NCBI GenBank assembly: GCA_008692225.1
Contig: VICG01000003.1
Span: 326,001 to 390,000 of the forward strand
DNA: 64,000 nt
Direction of reading: 5' to 3'
Source: Monilinia fructicola
Taxonomy: Eukaryota > Ascomycota > Leotiomycetes > Helotiales > Sclerotiniaceae
A program made the translations under genes and the position numbers. Positions within the stretch are counted from its first letter, which is position 1. Each line of letters starts with the position of its first letter. This document shows positions 23,601 to 34,042 of the stretch, piece after piece. Below the pieces are notes generated by a model. That model did no database searches, was not told the DNA's origin, and was given only the letters and a program-made list of their open reading frames with translations.

Positions 23601-24287
23601 GGCGCTTTCCAGCCTCAAATTGCCCCTCCTGGCCAAAGCTTACATGACCTTAACCAACAACGTTTGCAGCAACAGCAACAACAGCAGCAACAGCAGCAAA
23701 TGCAACAACAACAACAACAACAGTTTATGCAGCAACAAACTGGCATTATGCAACAGCCTACTGGATTTAATCAATTCAATCCTGGAGCTCCTAACAATTT
23801 TCAACAATTTCCTATGCAGACGGGCAATCCACAACAACCCTTCATACCCAACCAGACAGGCACACCTTTTGCAAATCCCCCTGCACAACCATTTCAACCA
23901 CAGCCACTTCAACCACAGCCTACAGGTTTCCAAAGCGCATTCCCCACTGGGCAACAATTTCCTCAACCAACTGGTGTAAATTCATACTTGCCTCCAGCCA
24001 TGCAACCTCAACCAACAGGTATGATGAATGGAGCAAATGGTTTCGGCCAGACTTTCACTCCACCACCTGTTCCACCTATGCCACAGCAGCAGCCATCTCC
24101 ATTAATTCCCCAGCAGACCGGGCCGGCACCACCAGTTCGCTTCGGAGTCAATGGTACTAATAAAATCGCGCCACAACCTACGGGCAGACGTGCGAACCTT
24201 TCACAAGCCAGTAAGTTTACCTCGTATTCCTCAACGAGGCTAAAGTGCTAACAAATTTCAGCTCCTCAAAACCCATTCGGGTTTTAA
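20614..24287 (+). CDS. SLA1: Sla1, endocytic coat / actin-regulating SH3 protein, two frame breaks
   Basis: Adaptor of the Pan1-Sla1-End3 complex that links cargo and clathrin coat to Arp2/3 actin assembly at the plasma membrane. Exons: 20614-20811, 20942-22348, 22398-24210, 24262-24287. Domains: SH3 at about 3-66, 70-128 and 395-452; SHD1 at about 540-600 (VEAQFLALKDGKINLHKMNG), which in yeast binds NPFxD signals; SAM-like SHD2 at about 639-700; then a P/Q-rich tail with poly-Q near 955-985. The tail carries repeated [LIM]xxQxTG motifs (such as LQPQPTG, LIPQQTG, IAPQPTG), the Ark1/Prk1 kinase consensus, and ends NPFGF, an EH-domain ligand. Frame breaks: CC at 22188-22189 needs one more C (LARDALKTAKREEVEVGPG), and six A at 22616-22621 should be five (SDIKKQQRSR). 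Corrected length is 1147 residues. Confidence 0.93.
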
Positions 24288-26472
24288 GTTGATGGCAGAT
24301 GTACATTTAATACTGGCTATGATCTGATTTCATCTTGTAGAATAAGCGAAAATGCGTAGCTAAGCATTGAGATGTTGATATTCTTTCTATTTCACTCACT
24401 ACAGTTCGATCACATGGCCAGCTACTTGTGGTGGTCACAAGGAAGCTTAGGCGTCCCTACGGGGCTTTATAGTGGTATCATCTACGAAATTTAATTGATG
24501 AAATTCACAAAGCGTTTTGCGAGAGCCTTGTGTAGTTTGCGATTGTGATTTTGTTGAATTATATGTGATCATTCTGTGGCAGTTGCATATGTAATTCACA
24601 GATCATTTCTATAATTAACTTGTAATTTGCGGTATTGAATTTGAATTCGAATTAAAAGTTAGGGCGAGAAGTTCCTCGACTACGGGGGTTAAATGCACGA
24701 AACAAAATGTCGGGGATCTACACACGCACGGTTGGTGCCTTGACTTTCTAGATGCACGCGCTGGGACAGCTCAAGATCAAGGTTGAGATTTTCCGATGGA
24801 GAACTAAAAAAAGCTTTTGGTTGGCCAGGATGAAGCTTCTGTTCTTCTTCTTCTTCTTCTTCTTCTTCTTCTTCTTCTTCTCCCCCTTCTTCGTGGGGTC
24901 TAAAGTTGGTTCCTCTATAATTGTCAATTTCCCATCATATAGTATTGGTCTTCCCTATTATCCATCCATCATACGTAATTCCTTAGACCTACTCAAGTAT
25001 AAACAATCTTGATTTCTCTAGCGGTAGCAGAGTTCTGCTTATAGGTTCCTTTCTGCGCAGGTGGCTACAGGCGTTCTTCGCTTGTTCTCTTGCTTTAGCT
25101 GGACTGGTGCAGTTGGCGGAGGGTGTTTGGAATTTTCCCATATTTGCTTCTTTTTCTCTTTTGGGGGGATTCTGGCCGATTTGTTTTCATATGATGCTAG
25201 GCTGTAGATGGGTAGGATACACCTACTCATCTGGTGGTTTGCAAGTGGATTGTATTTTTGTGTTTTTGTTTTCTTTGGTGTGTGGGTGATTAGGGGATAT
25301 CGGCTTGTGGGTTGCTGGCGCTGCTTTGGTTGTCGTTGCAACCGTACCGTGGGAACGAGTCCGAGTCGAGAAGATAGAGGGACAGTCGAGGTGTGGTGTC
25401 GGGGAACTTTTGAGGGGTGCGGTGCGTTCATAGGAGAGCGTGGTCTTCATGAGAAGAGGATAAAGGCTACGTGTATATAATCTTTCTTTTCCGCGCAACA
25501 GACGGCTATGTAATGTCCATATCCCGACAACGCGTGCCAAGTGCAGCCAGAAAAAAAGGGAGTAGACTACTCAATATTATGTATTTCAATACAGCAGAGT
25601 ACCTGCTGTAGATATGCGACATTAAATATCTATCTCTATAGATAAACGTTAACCTCGAATCACCTATGATTGTTTTCTTCGGTTCAAATACTTACTTGTC
25701 TGTCGCCATCAGAATCCTTACGCTTGAAAACAACCACGCGTTAGAACCGGGGATATTTCTTGTTGCATGCTTAGATAGATAGGAGCTGATTTGATGCGAC
25801 ACTGGGGATGATGTATGTGATGGGATTGAGCTAGCTAAGTCTATAGTTGTATCTAAACTTTTGTGATTGGGGGGTTCTGGGAGACTGGTTGGCTTATTTT
25901 GTGTTGAATGATAATCTTTATTACTTGGGGGTTTCCGATAGTCAGGTTTCTGGTTGAGGTGTGAGTGAGCGTTGCTTATTTTTGCATCTTTTGGATGGTT
26001 GTTTATCTGATTGTAAAGGGGCTGGGTTGGTATTGGGGAGATTTATGGCTATATGTTGATTTGATGCAGATTTTTATAATGCTATTTGTATTGGAGTGTG
26101 AGAATGGTGTGGGAAAGTAGATTTGGACGAGTGTGCTGCTTTCAGCTGTGTAATAACTCTTCCAAGTTGCTGTCGATGTTTTTGCTCGTTTGGATAGTTA
26201 GAGAACTAAAGAAGGGTCTGGCGGCTTGGAAGCTTGCATTGAATAGTGTATACCGGCATATAGTAATTATGAAATGATATTGGTATGAATTATTGCTTTG
26301 GAATCTGTCCACCATTTTACCCCTATAAGCATAGGTGCCCCAAATCTTGCTCTTACAACAATCCCAAAGCAACTTGTCCATGTTTTCGGAACTTCCATTT
26401 CATAGCTCGTAAGAACTCTTCGATTCTTTCGTCCGTTCAACTATTATTTCTTTCCTTTTCCCTTGGTCCCAT
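24288..26472. other. intergenic, no gene recognised
   Basis: A long gap between SLA1 and the GST gene. It holds a (TTC)13 tract, a pyrimidine/purine-skewed stretch at about 25120-25330, and G/T-rich DNA at about 25800-26100. Several overlapping frames at 25039-25540 exist on both strands but have biased composition and no domain. An untranslated RNA or long UTR cannot be excluded. Confidence 0.5.
24842..24880. repeat. (TTC)13 microsatellite
   Basis: An uninterrupted TTC run of 39 bases, polypyrimidine on the plus strand. Confidence 0.95.
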
Positions 26473-27345
26473 TCAGGGCACCTCTTCCCCCTTCCTCATT
26501 GCCTTACCCAACTCAGACTGCGCAACATCATCTGCATATCTCTGATAAATGGGCAAATAATATTCCGTCTCGCTCAAACTCATCTTGATGCTATTCCTGC
26601 CTTCAATAGCATTGACCCATTTCTCCCATCTTTTTCTCATATCTCCTAACTCCTCAATATTGAGGCCGCCTTTGAAATAATCGAAGACCCAGATACGAAT
26701 GGCCCAGGGGGCTAGGATATAGTCCACAAGACACGGATCTCGGCCCGTGAAATAGGGACCAGTGGGGTGCATTTCCTCGGTGAATTGGTAGATAGAGGTA
26801 AGAAACGAGGTGCGCAGAGAAAGAAATTTGGGATCTTGAGGGGAAAGAGATTGGTATTGCAGAAAACGGTGAAAAGCAGGGATGATGCGAGAAGTAATAT
26901 GGTCAATCCAAATCCTCAGGCGGGCTCTTTCGAATGGTTCTCGGGTGAGCAAACGTGGCCAGTGAGATGGATATGCATCTTCGAGGAACTCGCAAATAAT
27001 GGTACTCTCATAGAGTGCCTTGCCCTCATATTCCAGAGTGGGAACTAGTCCTCGAGGATTGAGTTTGAGGAGTGATTCGGGTTTGTGATAGGGATTGACT
27101 TCTATGTATTGGAACGGGATATTCTTTTCTAGAAGCACGAGGAGGACTCGCTGGACGAAGGGGCAGAACTGTGGTTGTGAGTAAGAAGTTCAGAGGAATG
27201 ATAATTGGACACTACATACCCATCCAGCATACAGCTTGACAGGTTCTTCTTTGGAATACTTCTTTACCATCTGGGCAGCGAATCCAGTAGCATGAGGATA
27301 GAGATCTGCGTCTGGATGTGACTCCAAAGCGGTTGGTTGGGTCAT
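26473..27345 (-). CDS. glutathione S-transferase, omega-like
   Basis: Predicted cytosolic thiol transferase / dehydroascorbate reductase-type GST. Exons (minus): 27345-27220 and 27168-26473, split by a 51-nt intron (GTATGT...CACAG). The product is 273 residues. The junction creates GWFCPFVQR, the omega-class CPF motif with catalytic Cys at about 44. A thioredoxin-like N-domain follows with LNPRGLVPTLEYEG and ESTIICEFLED (glutathione-binding cis-Pro and Glu-Ser), then an all-helical C-domain containing LVDYILAPWAIRIW. I chose ATG 27345 because upstream codons add only low-complexity residues. No frame break. Confidence 0.9.
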
Positions 27346-28103
27346 GGTGAAGGGGTTGCTAAGATGACTCAAGAGTATAGTAGAGAGGGTGGAAGTGTTT
27401 GTGATGGAAAGAGAGTTCACTACTTACTTACTTTCGGCTCACTCACCTGTTATCTGGTAGCTCTCGTGGCTCGTTTCACTTGCCATCTATACATCTAGGC
27501 ATTTGCATTTGCATTTGCATTTGCTCTGTTTTGGTGGTTGAATTACGATGATGGGAAAGTTGATTTTCGATGCAAATCGAGCCACAGAATCTCAAGCCAC
27601 AAGGACTAATATGACGAAATGCGGAGGGTGTTTATTGGCTGGGGCACCCCTTTCTATGTTGGCGGGTTTACTCTGTAAAACACTCATTGCTCTAGATGAA
27701 GGGGAAACGAGAAAGCTACTAGCTGGCGGTGGGTAGATGGATGGATGTGTTCGATTCTGTAAGTGAACATATATAAATGCATATTCATCTGCATATCTTG
27801 ATTACAGCTTACAATACAAAACCCAACATGTAACAATATACAGTGTCACGCAAAACATTACTTCCATTCCTTGTTCAGCTGAGAAAAGCTCAGATTCACT
27901 TGTCATTTGTGTGGCTGAACTGTCGACTCTGCGGCATATGAACAAATGGTGGCGGGGCTGTGCGGCGGACCACCTTTTGTCCAACATACCTCACAACCTT
28001 TGTACAGAGTGAAAGGATTCAACACCCTCGACTCAAATATCGACTCAAAGTCTAATAAACATCGAAAAGGTCTTGAGTTGCATATTCCAACACTGCTCAC
28101 AAA
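27346..28103. other. divergent intergenic region with (CATTTG)4
   Basis: Promoters of the GST gene (minus) and WW-domain gene (plus). CATTTG x4 lies at 27500-27523. No gene seen. Confidence 0.6.
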
Positions 28104-29674
28104 ATGACAGGACCATCAACGTAAGTAGACCTACCCCTCCACCCTCAACATTAGAAGTCCGCCAACCCTCACTCTAAGCACAACTCATTGACAAACAAAC
28201 CAAACAGACCCGGCCAAGAGGGTCCATCGTTCGCGCCTCCTCCTCTCCCCTCAGGATGGATCGCACAATGGGATGGAAACTCCAAGAAATATTACTTCGT
28301 ACAACTAAGCACTGGTGCTTCTCAGTGGGATACACCCATCCACGCTGCCCCCACTGGACCAACACCGCAAGCTACCCGCAGGGAACAGAACATCCCTATG
28401 GATTGCCCGGAGAAAACGGAACTGGCGAGCACCAACAACATGGAAATAATGCACTTGCACAGGGTGAGATGGGCGGTGATGGAACGAGGGGGTTTGGAGG
28501 GGAAAATGCGGGGGGTGATGGGGAGAGGGGTATCGGGGTGGGTTCCATACTTTTGCCCTTACCTCATCAAATGTGCGGAATGCTGATTTAGATAACACTG
28601 CAGTCATTCATTACAAACCAATATCTGAAGAAACAAACCGGGGGGATCTTGGGAGGAAGCAGCAGTTCCAGTCAACAAAGCGGTGGCTTAGGAAGTCTAA
28701 GTGGACTCGCGAGTTCATTTCTTGGAGGATCTTCGGGATCAAGTCACAGTAACAATAACAACTCACATTCAACGAGCGGCAGTGGATCATCGAGTGGTAT
28801 TGCGGGTGCCTTGATTGGTGGTTTGTTGGGCAATGGAAAGAAAACCGATAATGCACAAACGCAGAGTCAGAATCATTCGGGCTCGCAGAGCGGACAGCAT
28901 GGGAGTGGTAGTGGACTGATGGGAAGTTTGGGAGGAATGTTTGGACATCAAAGTCAATCATCGGTGGGCAAATTTGATTTCTGGCTTATGATATTGGGCT
29001 AACAGCTGAAATAGCAGGGTGGAAACTTTGGATATTCTAACAACAGCAGTGCAAGCCAAGGAGGCTATTCTGGTGCAGCACCCCCAACTTCTTATCAACC
29101 TGGTGGTGCAAGCCAGAACTCATATAGCTCCCCAGCTCATGGACAGGGGTCTACGCATACACCATCATCACAGTCATATTCCCAAGGACATACGCCTTCC
29201 TATTCTCAAGGATCTGCATCATCCCATCAATACGATCCACAAAATCCATCTCATGGCATTCCACCACAACAACATTATGGCACAACTGGTCAACATTCAC
29301 AGTATGGTGCTCCTCAACATCAGGCTTCATTTGGAAGCGTATCCCAGCCACAACATAATCAATACCCAGGATCTTCGTCTTATCAGCCTGGCCCAAACTC
29401 CCCAGGTGGGTATGGTGCGCCTCAACAACAACAACATCAACAGCACCAAGGACATTATCAACAGCATCAGCAACATCAATATGGTGGCTCGTCTGGTCCA
29501 GAGATGTCAGGAGGTATTTATGGTGGTAGTGGTGGTGGTGGGGCTCCACCAATCCCACATGGAAGTCATCCTCAACATGGTCAACAACACCAACATCAAC
29601 ATCATGGCTCCCAAGGTGGATCCGGTAATTACCCTCCTCCTCCTTCTGGGTATCCTGCTCAGCCAGGATGGTAG
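28104..29674 (+). CDS. WW-domain protein with Gly/Ser/Gln/His-rich tail, one frame break
   Basis: Exons: 28104-28120, 28208-28537, 28604-28963, 29018-29674. The first exon has only 17 coding bases. One WW domain at about residues 20-50: LPSGWIAQWDGNSKKYYFV then SQWDTP, with both signature Trp and the Tyr pair; WW domains bind proline-rich peptides. The rest is disordered: Gly/Ser-rich, then Gln/His/Tyr/Pro-rich, ending in YPAQPGW. The frame breaks inside exon 2 after PTPQAT: CCC at 28375-28377 needs one more C to continue as PQGTEHPYGLPGENG. Corrected length is 454 residues. Biological role unknown; similar glycine-rich WW proteins are widespread in filamentous ascomycetes. It converges with the Pga1-like gene 158 bases away. 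Confidence 0.8.
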
Positions 29675-29832
29675 TCTCCCAATGATATTATGATGGATGT
29701 ATGGAACGAGTAAAAATTTTGGTTTGTTTGGGATGGTGCTCCTTTTTTAATAGAATCGATATCCTGTAAATGCAAAACACTGCATGGCTTTACAAAGAGA
29801 GAATTCCTTTTTGAGAAATGACGGCCTGCTAT

Positions 29833-30651
29833 TCATGACATCTTCTTCTTCTCACTTTCGAAGTCCCTGACTCCTATCTTGCACAGCCATTCCATGACAT
29901 ATCTGGAAACATACCAGCTTCCGACCGCAAGTAATATCACATATGCGATAGTTGGTACTAATGATCTGGGAAGGATGTTGAAAATGTAAGGGTCCAGAAT
30001 AATGTCGACAAACACAGGTGGAACATTTTCCATAATAGTTTGATTCATGGTATAATAATCAGCAGCTGCATAAATCTGTAGGAATAACGTCGAAGAGACA
30101 TCATCTTGCTTGTGCTTGTTGAAATCTGCCTGGGTAATTTTAGGTGCATGATCTTGAACATCATTGAATACGGGTACCCGAGTCTCGGAATATTGTGCAA
30201 GAGATGTAATCAAATCAGGGGTTTCGAAAACCGTCGTTAAATCATAAGTATTGAGTCGAAATGAGGTTGGTTCCTGGATTGATTAAGATTCATTAGCATG
30301 ATCCAGAATTCAATCTCGGGAACATGGGGAACATATCGTACCGTAGCTGCCCAGCATATTCTCACTTCGTATCTCTGTCCTGCTTTCAATCTCTGAAGAA
30401 GATACCATGTCGCTTGACCATACTTTGAATCTTCTGCAGGGAACTCTGCTTGAATGTGTGTTCGCAAAGAGTGGTGTTGTGGTGAGAGAGCGTCGAGATG
30501 TAGGTCCTCAAGTGTAGGATGTTCCATTGGTACATTCAAGGTTCCTGGGCCAAGGAAGATAACTTTTTTCGGTATTTGCCAATACATTTTGGATCTGCGA
30601 AGTCAAGCAAAGGAAAGCAGAGAGGAAAGGAATTCGAGTATTGTATTGCAT
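29833..30651 (-). CDS. Pga1-like ER membrane protein (candidate GPI-mannosyltransferase II co-activator), one frame break
   Basis: Exons (minus): 30651-30342 and 30273-29833, with a 68-nt intron. ATG 30651 gives a signal peptide (IPFLSAFLCLTSQIQNVLA), then the mature start NTEKVIFLGPGTLNVPMEHP. A single membrane helix near the C-terminus (LVPTIAYVILLAVGSWYVS) and a short Lys-rich tail ending KKKMS suggest a type I ER protein. In yeast, Pga1 partners Gpi18 to add the second mannose of GPI anchors; assignment here rests on architecture and remembered family style, so it is tentative. Six T at 30564-30569 (A on the coding strand) should be five for signal peptide and body to share a frame; corrected length is 249 residues. 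Without correction, only an internal ATG at 30587 remains and the signal peptide is lost. Confidence 0.6.
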
Positions 30652-31309
30652 TTTGAAGTATACCATACCAAGGTATGCAGGTAAGTACCAACAACAATCG
30701 CAACAATCACAACACCCTCATCCAACCTTGCTTGTATCTCCTTGTATTCTAGAAGGTTAGGGATGTGTTCCGAGGTGCCCAGGTTGTTAGAAACGTTTCC
30801 CTCTTACTCCGTACATACAGAGTACAGTACAGTACTAGCTCTGTACCAGCCACACGCAACCTTACCTAGGGACTCCGTACTCCGTCCATCCATCCATCCA
30901 TACAAGTAAAAGTACACTTTGGCCGAAGCAGCTTACCTAATCTCGAGCCCCTAATCTCTCTCCAGTTAGACCCTTCCTTGCTTAATGTGGGGCATTCTGG
31001 AAGCTAGGTAAGCTCTGACTAGTGTGGTTTCCTAATCCTTACTAGCTCCTCCTGAACACGCCAACGCGGTCACCCCTTTAGACGAATCCCGTTGTTTACC
31101 TCTTGACCCACTGCAGAAAAGAAGCGACGACTTTAATTCCTCAACACCATCCCCTGTGATTTCTCGTTCCCCACTATCAAGTCCTCCCGAAAAGTGCCAT
31201 ATTTGACCAACCTTACATCTTGCAAGAGATTTCCTTGCTAAGACCATCTTTCTCTTCTCAATAATCTCAAATCACAACCTATCTCTCTCTTCACCTATCT
31301 ACTATCAAA
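30652..31309. other. divergent promoter region, Pga1-like / alpha-tubulin
   Basis: No gene. It contains a (CCAT)n patch at about 30886-30901 and the short repeat GTACAGTACAGTACTA near 30822. The tubulin leader just before 31310 is strongly pyrimidine-rich (ATCTCTCTCTTCACC), typical of highly expressed fungal genes. Confidence 0.55.
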
Positions 31310-33112
31310 ATGCGTGAAGTTATTAGCATCAACGGTACGATTCTCCCAACGCGTTGAACTATACACCGCTATCACCAATAAGAAGTGTTGGTAAACAGAT
31401 ACTGGTGGAAATATATACTGATTTGTGTTGCTATATAGTCGGTCAAGCCGGTTGTCAAATCGCAAACTCTTGCTGGGAGGTAAGTTCTGAGATCAACAAA
31501 CCTCATCGCATGTGTGTCAGTTGCGGATATGGAGCTCCCATGACTAATATCTGGTTTTTCTTTCTCTCATAGCTCTACTGTCTTGAGCATGGTATTCAGG
31601 TAAGCATCTTCCACTCCGATAACAACCCTTTGGGTGCTCTTGAACCTTCCAAGGTTTACTGACGCAGTCTCATCATAGCCCGATGGATACTTGACTGAGG
31701 AACGTAAAGCCGCCGACCCCGACCAAGGCTTCAGCACTTTCTTCTCCGAGACCGGTATGCATATAAATACAAGCACGAGATTAAGATGGTGATAGGTCAG
31801 ATTACTGACAGGATTTTGCAATAAAGGTCAAGGAAAATATGTCCCACGTACAATCTACTGTGATCTCGAGCCAAATGTCGTCGATGAGGTGCGAACTGGT
31901 ACATACCGCAACTTGTTCCACCCGGAACAGATGATCACAGGAAAGGAGGATGCCTCAAACAACTACGCTCGTGGTCACTACACTGTCGGAAAGGAGTTGA
32001 TCGATCAAGTATTGGATAAGGTTCGCCGTGTGGCCGATAACTGCTCCGGTCTTCAGGGTTTCCTCGTTTTCCACTCCTTCGGTGGTGGAACTGGATCTGG
32101 TTTCGGTGCTCTTCTCATGGAGCGTTTGTCTGTTGATTTCGGAAAGAAAGTCAAGTTGGAGTTCTGTGTCTACCCAGCACCACAAACCGCTACCTCCGTT
32201 GTCGAGCCATATAACTCTATCTTGACGACTCATACCACTCTCGAGCATTCCGATTGTTCTTTCATGGTTGATAATGAGGCTATCTACGACATTTGCAGAA
32301 AGAACCTTGGTCTTGAGAGACCTGACTACGTTAACTTGAACCGCTTGGTTGCCCAAGGTATGTTATTTCCAGAAACGACAGGTTGTCTCCCGTGCTAACA
32401 ATCTACAGTTGTTTCTTCCATCACTGCCTCCCTCAGATTCGACGGATCTCTCAACGTTGATCTCAACGAGTTCCAAACTAATCTGGTTCCATACCCACGT
32501 ATCCATTTCCCTCTCGTTGCATATGCCCCAGTTGTCTCCGCCGCTAAGGCATCCCACGAAGCCAACTCCGTCCAAGAAATCTCCATGTCTTGCTTCGAGC
32601 CCAATAACCAGATGGTCAAGTGTGACCCACGTAACGGAAAGTACATGGCTACTTGCTTGTTGTACCGTGGTGACGTTGTACCAAATGATGTTCACGCTGC
32701 TGTGGCCACTCTTAAAACTAAGCGTACCATTCAGTTTGTTGATTGGTGCCCAACTGGTTTCAAGATTGGTATCTGCTTCCAGCCACCTCAAATGGTTCCC
32801 AATGGTGATTTGGCCAAGGTTAACCGTGCTGTGTAAGTTCAACCGTCTATTTTTTGACAATACTTCTGCTAACGTCTCTACAGATGCATGCTTTCAAACA
32901 CAACTGCCATTGCCGAGGCTTGGTCTGCTCTTTCCCACAAATTCGATCTTATGTACTCCAAGCGTGCTTTCGTGCATTGGTATGTGGGTGAGGGTATGGA
33001 GGAAGGTGAATTCTCCGAGGCTCGTGAGGATCTTGCAGCTTTGGAGCGTGATTATGAAGAAGTTGCAACAGACTCTCTCGAGGGTGATGATGGTGGCGAT
33101 GCCGAGTACTAA
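31310..33112 (+). CDS. TUB1: alpha-tubulin
   Basis: Cytoskeletal GTP-binding subunit of the microtubule heterodimer. Seven exons: 31310-31334, 31439-31479, 31573-31599, 31679-31754, 31827-32357, 32409-32832, 32884-33112, giving 450 residues, the family's normal length. It starts [20 protein letters not shown], has the GTP-binding GGGTGSG loop, and carries the alpha-type signature [19 protein letters not shown]. The acidic tail ends GDDGGDAEY, with the C-terminal Tyr of detyrosinatable alpha-tubulins. Introns cluster at the 5' end and isolate a 27-nt exon encoding LYCLEHGIQ. No frame break. Alpha and not beta is clear from the MREV start and the tail. Confidence 0.98.
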
Positions 33113-34042
33113 AAGGATTCCCTTGTGTCATATGTTTATCTCCTGTGGGATCACATATTTACAGAGACTTATTTAGTACTTGATATGGTAGCGTGAGAGT
33201 TCATGAGGCTTGTTTTGGAGCATCTTCATGTTTCCCGACAGGTCCATAGAGTCATTCTTCCTTTCAACGAATTCACGAAGGAATTTCTCTTTTTTTTAAT
33301 CAGAATGCTTTTTTGTAATCCAAATACCACCAATCCTAGTAGCCAATAAAGATACCAAAACAAAAAACCGATGAAGATGTGATCCATGAGTGAGTGCGTG
33401 AGTGAGTGTATCTGGGGGTGCCAAATGGAAGATTATTTATCGTTTTTGTGCGTAGTGACAAGTATTTTGCCCAGAAATACGCATATTCCGTATTCCCCTC
33501 ACATCAACGACGCTGCATGAAAAATGTCTGTATGTCGCACATGGAAAAGCTAATGTACCACAAAAGCGTATCAAAATGCAAACCCATCCGAAAATCGACA
33601 ACAAATGTGGCACATATCTATGTGAGTGGTTGGGATCTGCCAATCAAAATGGATAAAACAAAGCAGCACCTGGGCAGATGATGTTGCCGAGTTCTCCGCC
33701 TTTCGCTTCCCAAAGCTCTGTCTGTCTCTAGATTCCTGGCAGTGTTTAATTTACTTATTTGTACTTGCTTTACTTGCTTGCTTGCTTGCTTGCTTGCTGA
33801 CTACATCTCCGTACATTAGACTGCACGACTTCATCTCCAACGTTTTTTATTTATTTCACTACCAAGATACCTTTTTGAAGTTTGTCACATTTGTTTGATT
33901 GATTTAGCTTATTCCTCTAGAATCATTCATAGTTCTCGAATTTTCGGTCGCTAGAGCTTCAGTAATCGAATTCTCATCTCGTCGCTGCGATTCTTAAGAG
34001 GGAAGCGCTCTTAGAAGCTACTCAGGTGCATAGCAAAGCATA
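33113..34042. other. intergenic with (CTTG)6
   Basis: Contains the alpha-tubulin 3' flank and EDE1 promoter. CTTG x6 lies at 33773-33796. Short frames at 33406-33898 have no support. Confidence 0.6.

Noticed and set aside
25039..25540. Overlapping frames on both strands
   Set aside because: Skewed composition and no domain; retained only as unannotated intergenic DNA.
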